From Bacteroidetes bacterium HGW-Bacteroidetes-2 (GTDB taxonomy: Bacteria > Bacteroidota > Bacteroidia > Flavobacteriales > Flavobacteriaceae): a stretch of 59,923 nt of DNA. The translations under genes were made by a program, and so were the position numbers. Where the stretch lies: assembly GCA_002842575.1 (NCBI GenBank), contig PHDJ01000015.1, positions 1 to 59,923 of the forward strand, given 5' to 3'. The notes below the pieces were generated by a model, which saw only the letters and a program-made list of their open reading frames with translations, was not told the origin of the DNA and did no database searches. Positions 8,819 to 17,007 of the stretch are shown in pieces. Each line of letters begins with the position of its first letter. The stretch's first letter is position 1.

Positions 8819-9454
8819 TTAAAAATCTAATTGATAAACATCATCTAGTTGGGAATTGTTTTTTACTTTGGATATAACTTCTTCTATAATTCCATATTTA
8901 ATGGAATACACCCAACCGTGTAAACTCAATTCTTGACCACTATTCCATGCATTTTGTATTATAGATGTTTTTGCAAGGTCAAATACCTGTTCCCACACGT
9001 TAAGTTCAACATACCTATCAAAGCGTTTTTGTTCCTCCTTAATGCCATCTAATTCCTCTTTATGCAGCCTATAGGTGTTTTTTATATGCCGGATCCAGTT
9101 GTCTATCAGGCCAAAAGATTTGCTGCTCATAGCAGCTTGAATACCCCCACAGCCATAATGACCGCAAATGATAATATGTTTTACTTTTAATACATTTACA
9201 GCATAATCAACTACGCTGAGCATGTTCATATCGGTGTGAACAACAAGGTTTGCAATATTTCTGTGCACAAAAACTTCGCCAGGTTGAGCTCCTATAATTT
9301 CATTTGCAGGCACACGGCTATCTGCACAACCTATCCACAACAATGGTGGGGATTGCCCTTTTGAAAGTTTTTTAAAATACTCTGGGTCTAAATCTAATTT
9401 ATTTTTTACCCATTCTTTATTTTTATCTAGTAATGATTTATAATATGTGTCCAT
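8819..9454 (-). CDS. Beta-class carbonic anhydrase
   Basis: This zinc enzyme interconverts CO2 and bicarbonate in the cytosol. The ligand set of the beta class is present: Cys43 with the Asp45-Arg47 dyad in CADSRVP, and His99 and Cys102 in HYGCGG. The length of 211 residues is usual for the clade. No signal peptide is seen. It lies 64 bases downstream of a SulP-type transporter on the same strand; carbonic anhydrase next to SulP is a recurring pair linked to bicarbonate uptake. Co-transcription is likely but not proven. Confidence 0.95.
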   Translation of the reverse strand: MDTYYKSLLDKNKEWVKNKLDLDPEYFKKLSKGQSPPLLWIGCADSRVPANEIIGAQPGEVFVHRNIANLVVHTDMNMLSVVDYAVNVLKVKHIIICGHYGCGGIQAAMSSKSFGLIDNWIRHIKNTYRLHKEELDGIKEEQKRFDRYVELNVWEQVFDLAKTSIIQNAWNSGQELSLHGWVYSIKYGIIEEVISKVKNNSQLDDVYQLDF

Positions 9455-9518
9455 ATATATGTATTTGATTTTATAAAATTACACTTTTATTTTTTATCTC
9501 TAAAGGTTAATTATTGAG

Positions 9519-11099
9519 TTAAGCAGGCCTTTTTAGTATAAAAAAGTCTTTATAACTAATTGGGTTAACGACGACACTTTTTTCAGATATTAATTTTATG
9601 GTGATATTTTTTTCTTTTGCTTTCAAGGCAAATTCGTCTAAAATTTCTAGTACATCATAATCTAAAACCCGCGTTTTTCTGACATCTAATTCTAAAAACA
9701 CATTTTCAGGCAAATTGTTTAGCTCTCTTAATATTGCGCCTTTGTTTAAAAAAGTCACTTCCTCTGCAAGTGTCATTTTTAAATTTTGAATGCCATTACT
9801 ATTATTTTGAATATGCAAGAAATGAGAGTTTTTATAACTATTTATTAAAATAGTTATAAACCCAACAGACATTCCTAGTATGATTCCTGTTAATAAATCT
9901 GTAGCCACAATGGCGATTACCGTTGTCATAAATGGCACAAACTGTCCTTTTCCCAAGTAATATATTTCTATAAACTGTTTTGGATTAGTCAGCTTATATC
10001 CAACGATTAATAGTACCGCAGATAAAACTGCTAAGGGTATTATATTCAAAAATTTAGGAATTAAAACAATACATAAAATCAATAAAAAGCCGTGTAAAAT
10101 CGTGGCAAGTTTTGTTTGACCGCCACTTTGAATATTTGCAGAACTTCTAACAATTACCTGAGTTATGGGTAGCCCACCTATTAATCCTGAAACAGAATTT
10201 CCAATGCCTTGTGCTACAAGTTCTCGGTTTGTGGGAGTTGTTCTTTTTTTAGGATCTAGCTTGTCTGTAGCTTCTACGCTCAAAAGTGTTTCTATACTGG
10301 CCACAACAGCTAATGTAATAGCTACTATATAGATTTCTGAATTAGTGATTTGAGAAAAATCAGGGGTCGAAAACTGCCCTAAAAAGCTGGAAAAATCTTC
10401 AGGCACAGGCACACTAACTAAATTTTGCGATGCAATAGATAGAATTGTGCCGCTATTTCCAAAAACCAGTTGGTAAATAACTCCTAAAATTACAGCAACT
10501 AATGGTCCTGGTAATATTTTAAAAAAAGGATGTTTCTTTACCAGTATTTTATCCCAAACCAGTAAAATAATTAACGAAAGAAGAGTAACAATTACTGCTC
10601 CTAAAGATATTGCCTCCAGCATATTTGTTAATGCTGAAGTCAATGACTCTCCTGGCGATCGAAAAAAACGTGTATCCCCTGCATAAGCTCTGTTATATCC
10701 TAAGGCATGGGGTATTTGTTGAATAAAAATCATAATCCCAATAGCCGCCAACATTCCTTTAATTACGGAGGAAGGAAAATAGTATCCTATTATTCCCGCT
10801 TTTAAAACCCCTAATATGATTTGTAAAATGCCAGCGATAACTAAAGCAAGTAAAAAGGATTCATACGCTCCTAAAGTGGTTATTGCATTGAGTACAATGA
10901 CAACTAATCCAGCGGCGGGACCACTCACTCCTAGTGCTGATTTTGAAATAAATCCTACAACTACACCTCCAATTACTCCTGCTATAATTCCAGCAAATAA
11001 AGGTGCTCCGCTAGCAAGAGCAATGCCTAAACATAAAGGTAAGGCAATAAAAAACACAACCAGACTGGCCGGAAGGTCATTTTTTAAATAGGTAAACAT
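9519..11099 (-). CDS. SulP family anion transporter (putative bicarbonate transporter)
   Basis: This is an inner-membrane SulP/SLC26 transporter with many hydrophobic segments over about 400 residues, opening with LPASLVVFFIALPLCLGIAL. The signature region has VEATDKLDPKKRTTPTNREL and GLIGGLPITQVIVRSSAN. A short STAS-like cytosolic domain ends the protein (LELDVRKTRVLDYDVLEIL). I prefer the ATG at 11099, which gives MFTYLKNDLPASL; an upstream ATG at 11144 would add 15 atypical residues. SulP proteins carry sulfate, bicarbonate or other anions. The downstream carbonic anhydrase gene favours bicarbonate, which is an inference from context. Confidence 0.9.
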   Translation of the reverse strand: MFTYLKNDLPASLVVFFIALPLCLGIALASGAPLFAGIIAGVIGGVVVGFISKSALGVSGPAAGLVVIVLNAITTLGAYESFLLALVIAGILQIILGVLKAGIIGYYFPSSVIKGMLAAIGIMIFIQQIPHALGYNRAYAGDTRFFRSPGESLTSALTNMLEAISLGAVIVTLLSLIILLVWDKILVKKHPFFKILPGPLVAVILGVIYQLVFGNSGTILSIASQNLVSVPVPEDFSSFLGQFSTPDFSQITNSEIYIVAITLAVVASIETLLSVEATDKLDPKKRTTPTNRELVAQGIGNSVSGLIGGLPITQVIVRSSANIQSGGQTKLATILHGFLLILCIVLIPKFLNIIPLAVLSAVLLIVGYKLTNPKQFIEIYYLGKGQFVPFMTTVIAIVATDLLTGIILGMSVGFITILINSYKNSHFLHIQNNSNGIQNLKMTLAEEVTFLNKGAILRELNNLPENVFLELDVRKTRVLDYDVLEILDEFALKAKEKNITIKLISEKSVVVNPISYKDFFILKRPA

Positions 11100-11193
11100 A
11101 AAATAAATGTATTGTAATCTTCTCCAATTTTGAAAATTTGGCAAGATTGGTTAGACTGATTTTTTTAATAAAAAAGGGGATGTAAAAATAGAA

Positions 11194-11490
11194 TTAAGCT
11201 AATTCAGGAGGGGGAGAAAATGTGTTTAAATAAATACAAGTCAAACTTTCATTGAAGAATTTTGAAAATTTGGCCATAGGTAGAAGAACAAAATCTAGGG
11301 TACTATTCATTAAATTAGTAAGAATTTTATGATGATTTTCAACTAGTTTCCGCTCAGAGCTGCTTTGTTCTTCTTCGGAAACAGAAAAAACAAAAGAAAC
11401 ATCCGCCGTATTTTTAAGTACTGTAACAAAAGTTGGTGTTATTAAATACGCCAAAAAAATGTAAACTAAGAAAACACTAATGGATTGCAT
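11194..11490 (-). CDS. Small membrane-anchored protein upstream of the SulP gene
   Basis: This protein of 98 residues has a hydrophobic N-terminus (SISVFLVYIFLAYLITPTFV) that could be a signal anchor, a central segment with SEEEQSSSERKLVENHH, a second moderately hydrophobic stretch near residues 60-75, and a C-terminus ending FSPPPELA. I do not recognise the family. It precedes the transporter and carbonic anhydrase on the same strand, so it may be an accessory component. A gap of about 95 bases to the transporter start leaves separate transcription possible. Confidence 0.6.
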   Translation of the reverse strand: MQSISVFLVYIFLAYLITPTFVTVLKNTADVSFVFSVSEEEQSSSERKLVENHHKILTNLMNSTLDFVLLPMAKFSKFFNESLTCIYLNTFSPPPELA

Positions 11491-11561
11491 AAAATGTTTT
11501 TTTTAATGGGTACAAAAATAAATGATCAATCCTTATTTTTTTGTTAAGGAAGTATTAATAT

Positions 11562-12311
11562 TTAAAACTCTTTCAGGTCTGTTTTAAGCATCCATCCTTC
11601 TTTTCCATCTGCTAATTCTATGCGTTTCCATTCGCCATCTTCTTCTGTAATGTTTACTTTAGCGCCTTGGTGTAATACAAAAGATACTTGGCTGCGAAGT
11701 AATGGTTCACTTCTTACTTCAGCACTCTCAGCAAAAATAATAGCAGAATGATTGTTTGCAGATTGTTCATAAGATAAAAATGCAAATACAAAACTTCCTA
11801 TTGCAAAAACAAAACAGAAAAGAGCGGTAGAAAAGTAAAATCTTTTTTTAAATTCGGAATGGGTAAAATAATAGTTCAAAAAAAGAAAAACAAAGAAAAG
11901 TACAGATACAATAGCTGCCCAAGCCCACCCGTTAAAGGAAAAAGCACCTACACTATTATTATACCATTTTGAAAATATATTTTGAGGCAAAGGTTCAATG
12001 GCATCAATGGTCATATTTTGAGCAAATGCCAGATTGTTTATAATTTCTTTGTCATTAGGAGATAACCGCAATGCCTTTTCATAAAAATAAATACTCGGTG
12101 CTGCTTGATGTAGTTTATAATAGGCATTTCCCAAATTAAAATACAATGCTGCAGAATGTTCTCCTGACTCTATAATAGATTCCCAAACTGAAATAGCTTT
12201 TTCATATTGGGCTTCTTTGTAAAAATCTTTTCCTTGTGAAAATTTTTCTTCGTTTTGCGAAAATCCTAAAAGAGTAAACCCAATAAATAGTAGAAAGAAT
12301 GTTTTTTTCAT
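11562..12311 (-). CDS. batE: BatE: TPR and SH3-domain membrane protein
   Basis: BatE is the last gene of the bat operon. The protein has a signal peptide (MKKTFFLLFIGFTLLGFSQ), TPR repeats over about residues 22-120 (LYFNLGNAYYKLHQAAPSIY), two transmembrane helices near 129-182, and a C-terminal SH3b-like domain (EVRSEPLLRSQVSFVLHQGA). TPR plus SH3 in the envelope suggests a scaffold for the other Bat proteins. It starts one codon after the batD stop. The Bat (Bacteroides aerotolerance) system is linked to oxygen or stress tolerance in some species; its mechanism is unclear. Confidence 0.9.
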   Translation of the reverse strand: MKKTFFLLFIGFTLLGFSQNEEKFSQGKDFYKEAQYEKAISVWESIIESGEHSAALYFNLGNAYYKLHQAAPSIYFYEKALRLSPNDKEIINNLAFAQNMTIDAIEPLPQNIFSKWYNNSVGAFSFNGWAWAAIVSVLFFVFLFLNYYFTHSEFKKRFYFSTALFCFVFAIGSFVFAFLSYEQSANNHSAIIFAESAEVRSEPLLRSQVSFVLHQGAKVNITEEDGEWKRIELADGKEGWMLKTDLKEF

Positions 12312-12313
12312 GG

Positions 12314-14080
12314 CTATGCAATTTGTTTGTCAATGGTTGAAATTACTAAAACTGCCTTGTCATAATCTTGCTTTATGGCTCCATCAGTTGTAGGGGTATA
12401 TCTTGCATATTCACAATTTTTTAATATGGCAATAAAATTTTCACTCACCTGCGGTTCTACCTTACGCTCTAATAAAAATTTATGAATTCTTTCTTTTGAA
12501 AATTCTGAGGTTTCTATAGATAATTTTGCTTTTAAATAATTATGTAAAGCACGTTCTAATGACTCATAAAATTGTTTTTGATTGTGGCTGTTTTTCTTGG
12601 CTTCTGAAAGGTATTTTCTAGCCAATCTATTTGCTTTTTTTAAACGCTTGCCTTCCACATCGCTTTCAAATTCTCTACGTTTTTTTCCTATTAAAATAAA
12701 TAACGGAATTAATACTAATGGGCCTGTTAACAAGGACCAAAATAATGGTGATTTAAAAAATGGAGCCGAATTAATTGCTTTTAATTCTGGCTTTAACTTG
12801 ATGTATTTAAATTGATCTTCGGCTAAAATGACTGGTTGTTTGGTTAAATTTGCAGCAGAAATAGAAGATGATTCTCTGGTAACCGGACCGTTTTCTACTT
12901 CAATAATAATTTCATCAGAAGAAATGGTTTTGTAGGTTTCCGATTCTACATCAAAATACGTAAATGTTAAAGGTTTGATTGGATAATTCCCTTTAAACTG
13001 AGGTATTATGGTATAATTTTCAGAAATACTGCCCCGCATTCCTTTATCTGTGGTAGTTACTTTTTCTTGAAATTCGGGTTCATACACCTCTAGGTTGTTT
13101 GGGGTAATTAAACGTGGTGGTTTAAACAGTTTTAAATTGCCATTACCAGTAACTTCCACAAGAATTTCAAGAGATTCTCTAGCGTCTAACTTGGTTTTAC
13201 TTGCTTTTACTTTAAAATCAAATTTTCCAACGGCACCTGAAAAATTAGCAGGCATTGTTTGTGCTGGTAACGGTTTTACATCTATTGTTCTTGTACCGGC
13301 AGATACGGTTTTATTTACGCGACTCATAAATGGTCTTCCAAAAATATCTCTTCGATTGGTGCGAACTTCCACCTGTACGTCTAAGGATAATGGTTCAATT
13401 TCTAATTTGCCCGTTTTTTGAGGGTATAATACTGTGCTTCTTAAAATAGCGTAGCGGTAGGGCTTGCCCTGATAGGTACCCTCGTGTACTTGAAATTGTT
13501 TGTTGTCTGTGTTTTGGCTCCAAAAATCTGCAAACTTTGGGTTGTCAATTTCTCTCCAGCCACTCACTGCTGTTTCTGGGGAGACATAGAGCTTATAAAC
13601 CACCGTAATCGCTTCGTTTAGATATGGATTTGTTTTAGAGATTTCCGCCACAAGGTGGATGTTTTCATTTACTAAATAATCTGTATTATCACCATCTTTT
13701 GGTTGATCTACTGCGGCAGTAACCTCTACAGTTATTGGCACCGTTTTATAGGTTTCGCCATCCATTTGTATGGTGGCTTGACCGATTGTGAATTTTCCTC
13801 TTGCTGTGGGTGAAAGAAAATAACTAAATGTTTTTGAATAAGAACTTCTACCATTTATCCACGAATTACTTATGGATTGGTTTGGGCCACCCACCACACG
13901 AAAGCCTTGAAAATTTGGTGGTTGAAAATTATCGCCATCTTGATTCATTTCAAAATCTACACGCAAACGCTCGTTAATGCCAAGGGTGTTTTTGCTTACC
14001 TTTACTTCAAATTTTACCTGCGCAAAGACACCGCTTGCTAGTAAAATAAGTGTCGATATAAGTATAAATTTGAGTTTCAT
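12314..14080 (-). CDS. batD: BatD: oxygen-tolerance family protein
   Basis: The protein of 588 residues has a signal peptide ending FAQ, several immunoglobulin-like beta domains with the family pattern (VSKNTLGINERLRVDFEM, then FRVVGGPNQSISNSWING), one transmembrane helix near residues 445-465 (SLLTGPLVLIPLFILIG) and a cytosolic helical tail of about 120 residues. This is the usual BatD layout: a large periplasmic adhesive-like part tied to the inner membrane. It sits between batC and batE with very short spacing, so it is part of the same transcript. The biochemical role is not known. Confidence 0.92.
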   Translation of the reverse strand: MKLKFILISTLILLASGVFAQVKFEVKVSKNTLGINERLRVDFEMNQDGDNFQPPNFQGFRVVGGPNQSISNSWINGRSSYSKTFSYFLSPTARGKFTIGQATIQMDGETYKTVPITVEVTAAVDQPKDGDNTDYLVNENIHLVAEISKTNPYLNEAITVVYKLYVSPETAVSGWREIDNPKFADFWSQNTDNKQFQVHEGTYQGKPYRYAILRSTVLYPQKTGKLEIEPLSLDVQVEVRTNRRDIFGRPFMSRVNKTVSAGTRTIDVKPLPAQTMPANFSGAVGKFDFKVKASKTKLDARESLEILVEVTGNGNLKLFKPPRLITPNNLEVYEPEFQEKVTTTDKGMRGSISENYTIIPQFKGNYPIKPLTFTYFDVESETYKTISSDEIIIEVENGPVTRESSSISAANLTKQPVILAEDQFKYIKLKPELKAINSAPFFKSPLFWSLLTGPLVLIPLFILIGKKRREFESDVEGKRLKKANRLARKYLSEAKKNSHNQKQFYESLERALHNYLKAKLSIETSEFSKERIHKFLLERKVEPQVSENFIAILKNCEYARYTPTTDGAIKQDYDKAVLVISTIDKQIA

Positions 14081-14109
14081 TAGTTGAATTTTATTTTAAA
14101 AAGTGAAGG

Positions 14110-14901
14110 TTACCAATCTTTCTCGGGTTTTGTCTTTACTCCTTTTTGTTTTTCTGCATTTATTTTGTCTTGTACTTTTTTTTCTTGGTTGTTCATTGCT
14201 TCCAATAAACTTTGTACTTGTTGTGGCGACAACTGCCCTTCTACTTGCTGGGGTTGTCCTTGATCTTTTTTCTCCTCTTTAGGATCTCCTTTATCTTCTT
14301 TGTTTTGGCTGTCCTTTTCGTCATCCCCTTCATCTCCTTTGTTCTGATCTTGTTTTTCTTCTTGGTTGTCTCCCTCTTGTTTGTCTTGTTTTTCTTCTTG
14401 TTTGTCTTGGTCTTTCTCTTGTTTTTCGTCTTCTCCTCCTTCATCTCCCTGTTCTTCAAGCATTTTTTTTGCTAATGCTAAATTGTATCTGGTTTCTTCG
14501 TCTGTTGGGTTGCTTCGAAGTGCATTTTTGTACGCCTCAACAGCGGCTTTATAATTTTTGTAATTCATGAATGTATTTCCTAAATTGTGAAATACTTTAT
14601 GTTTTTCTGCTTTTGTGGTTGCAACCTCTGCAGCTTGTAAAAAGCGTTTTCCGGCTTCGCTATTTTTTTTATTTTTATAATAGACATTGCCTAAGTTATA
14701 TTTTGCTGTGGTGTTTTTAGAATCTAGCGCAATTGCTTTTCGGTAGTTTGCTTCTGCTTCTGAAAAATTTCCTTTTTCAAAATTATTGCTCGCTTTATAA
14801 AGCAGCTCTTTTGTTTCTTTTGCAAGCGCAATTTCTTGTTTTGTTTGTGAAAAAACAAAACAAGTGAAAAGAAGTACTAGTATGATACCTATTTTTTGCA
14901 T
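14110..14901 (-). CDS. batC: BatC: TPR protein with charged low-complexity tail
   Basis: After a signal peptide (residues 1-18) the protein carries TPR repeats to about residue 150 (TAKYNLGNVYYKNKKNSEAG and EAYKNALRSNPTDEETRYNL). A stretch of about 70 residues made almost only of Glu, Asp, Lys, Gln and Gly follows, then a Gln-rich end with LSPQQVQSLLEAMNNQEKK. This matches BatC. The low-complexity part produces long spurious antisense frames, which I do not count. Its place between batB and batD is the standard order. Confidence 0.9.
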   Translation of the reverse strand: MQKIGIILVLLFTCFVFSQTKQEIALAKETKELLYKASNNFEKGNFSEAEANYRKAIALDSKNTTAKYNLGNVYYKNKKNSEAGKRFLQAAEVATTKAEKHKVFHNLGNTFMNYKNYKAAVEAYKNALRSNPTDEETRYNLALAKKMLEEQGDEGGEDEKQEKDQDKQEEKQDKQEGDNQEEKQDQNKGDEGDDEKDSQNKEDKGDPKEEKKDQGQPQQVEGQLSPQQVQSLLEAMNNQEKKVQDKINAEKQKGVKTKPEKDW

Positions 14902-14965
14902 TGTATGTTAAATTCTTTTTCTTAGATTTATACCTTAAACAATTAAAAATGTGTTAATTAACTTC

Positions 14966-16006
14966 TTAGTTTTTATTTTCATTAAATAAATTTAGTTTTT
15001 GAAGCCAAACTGTTTTGCGTTCTAAAAAGAATATCTCAAAAAAGAGGAAAAAAATTGCGGCTCCAATAAACCATTGAAACTGGTCTTGAAAATCTGAAAA
15101 TTGTTTTGCTTCAAATTCTTTTTTGTCCATATCGTTTAGAAGCTCTTTTACCTTCTCTACTACTTGAGAGGTTATCTCTCCTTTTATATAGGCTCCACCT
15201 GTTTGATTTGCAATTTCTATTAAGGTGGTTTCATTAAGGGCGGTAACCACCCTTTCGTTGTTCTGGTCGCGCATATATTCCTGTAAAATTCCGTTTTGCT
15301 TTATCGGAATTGGCCCTCCTGAAACGGTTCCTACACCAATGGTTATTATTTTTATACCAAGTTTTGCGGCTTCTATAGCTTCTGCTGATACGTTTCCTTC
15401 ATGGTCCTCGCCGTCTGTGAGAATGATTAATACTTTATTGGTTTGATCCTCGTCATTGTAATAGGTTTTTGCTAAGTTGATTGCTTCGGCTATGGCGGTT
15501 CCTCTGGATGAAACCATATCGGTATTCATTGCACCTAAAAACATTCGGGCGGAATTAAAATCGGTGGTGATGGGTAATTGAGGAAATGCGCTTCCGGCAT
15601 ACCCGATGATTCCTACTCTGTCTCCGCCTAGATTACTTAATATTTGAGAAACGAGTTGTTTGGACTTCTCCAATCTATTTGGTGCAATATCTTCTGCCAA
15701 CATACTTTTAGAAACATCTAAAGCAAATACCAAATCTACACCTTCTCGTTTTACTTCTTCTATTTTTGTGCCAATTTTAGGATTTACTAGTGCGATTACC
15801 AATGCAAAAAGCGCAAGTAAAATAAAACTAATTTTTAATGCCAATTTGAATCCGGAATGATTTGTACTCAACTTTTTTAGGGCTTTTTTATCTGCAAAAC
15901 GTTTTTGTGTTCTTTTTTTCCATAATAAGTAAAGAGCGAATATTAGCAATAATACTGGAAGTATCGCCAAAAAGTAAAAATAATATGGTGTTTCAAATTG
16001 ATACAT
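14966..16006 (-). CDS. batB: BatB: VWA-domain membrane protein
   Basis: BatB has transmembrane helices at about residues 8-28 and 55-75, a von Willebrand factor A domain with the MIDAS metal motif DVSKS (residues 97-101) plus later DGEDHEG, and a C-terminal membrane helix (FIGAAIFFLFFEIFF). It is paired with BatA, whose stop is directly before its start (ATG at 16006, stop at 16007). Two adjacent VWA proteins anchored in the membrane suggest a complex that binds peptides or other proteins in a metal-dependent way. No enzymatic residues are seen. Confidence 0.93.
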   Translation of the reverse strand: MYQFETPYYFYFLAILPVLLLIFALYLLWKKRTQKRFADKKALKKLSTNHSGFKLALKISFILLALFALVIALVNPKIGTKIEEVKREGVDLVFALDVSKSMLAEDIAPNRLEKSKQLVSQILSNLGGDRVGIIGYAGSAFPQLPITTDFNSARMFLGAMNTDMVSSRGTAIAEAINLAKTYYNDEDQTNKVLIILTDGEDHEGNVSAEAIEAAKLGIKIITIGVGTVSGGPIPIKQNGILQEYMRDQNNERVVTALNETTLIEIANQTGGAYIKGEITSQVVEKVKELLNDMDKKEFEAKQFSDFQDQFQWFIGAAIFFLFFEIFFLERKTVWLQKLNLFNENKN

Positions 16007-17005
16007 TTATATAAAACTTCTAAAAATGGTGAAACGTAAAAGCATTTCAAACATCACTAAAATGCTTGCCCAAATAGCAAAGGGTCTGAATTTTTCGTCA
16101 TAATTGGTGTATTGAAATTCTTCAATATCGGTTTTTTCTAATTTATTTATTTCATCATATACTTCTTCTAGCTTGGTGTTACTTCCTGCTCTAAAGTATA
16201 AACCTCCGGTTGCTTTTGCTATTTCTTTAAGTAATTCTTCGTCAATTTCAACGGGTACGTTGGCATATTGAAAGGTGCCATTCGGATTAATAGCTACTGG
16301 CGAAAGTGCTGTACCGGTGGTGCCTAAACCTATAGCATATACTTTTATTCCAAATTCTACCGCTAACTCGGCTGCAATTTTTGGGTCGATAAATCCAGAA
16401 TTATTAACGCCATCGGTCAGTAAAATTACTACTTTGCTTTCAGAATTGCTGTCTTTTAATCTGTTTACTGCTGTTGCAAGCCCCATTCCTATTGCGGTTC
16501 CGCCTTCAATAACGTCGCTGTAGGTTATTTCGCTTAAAGATTTTACAATGATACTTTTGTCTGAAGTTAAAGGGGTTTGGGTATAGCTTTCTCCGGCATA
16601 AATTACAATTCCTATTCTGTCGTTAGGCCTGTCCAAAACAAATCTTGTTGCTACGGTTTTTAATGCTTCTAAACGATTGGGTTTTAAATCGCGCGCTAAC
16701 ATACTGCCCGAAATATCAATTGCCATAACAATATCGATACCTTGTGTTTTTTTGATTTTTGTGGTTACATCTACATTTCTAGGACGTGCCAATGCCGTAA
16801 TTAAAAGCAACAAAGCTACTAAACGAAGTACTAACAAAAAGGGACGTAATTTTGCTCTCCAGTTAGCACCTGTATTAAAACCTTTTATGGTGGAAAGTTT
16901 TAAAGAGGCGGTGAGTGTGTTTCTTTTCCACACATACCAAGCTATAGCTATGGGTAGAAGAAGCACCAACCAAAAAAACCCGGGATTTACAAACTCAAAA
17001 TTCAT
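16007..17005 (-). CDS. batA: BatA: VWA-domain membrane protein
   Basis: This 332-residue protein has N-terminal transmembrane helices (about 10-28 and 54-73) and a VWA domain with the MIDAS motif DISGS (residues 97-101) and LLTDGVNNSG further on. A C-terminal hydrophobic segment (FAIWASILVMFEMLLRF) returns to the membrane. The MIDAS motif falls at the same residue number as in BatB, showing the two are close paralogues. It follows the DUF4381-like gene by two bases and joins batB directly, as expected for one transcript. Confidence 0.94.
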   Translation of the reverse strand: MNFEFVNPGFFWLVLLLPIAIAWYVWKRNTLTASLKLSTIKGFNTGANWRAKLRPFLLVLRLVALLLLITALARPRNVDVTTKIKKTQGIDIVMAIDISGSMLARDLKPNRLEALKTVATRFVLDRPNDRIGIVIYAGESYTQTPLTSDKSIIVKSLSEITYSDVIEGGTAIGMGLATAVNRLKDSNSESKVVILLTDGVNNSGFIDPKIAAELAVEFGIKVYAIGLGTTGTALSPVAINPNGTFQYANVPVEIDEELLKEIAKATGGLYFRAGSNTKLEEVYDEINKLEKTDIEEFQYTNYDEKFRPFAIWASILVMFEMLLRFTIFRSFI

Positions 17006-17007
17006 CG

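Noticed and set aside
14212-14554. Long hydrophobic or Ser/Phe-rich frames opposite batC
   Set aside because: They are shadows of the Glu/Lys/Gln-rich low-complexity tail of BatC on the other strand.
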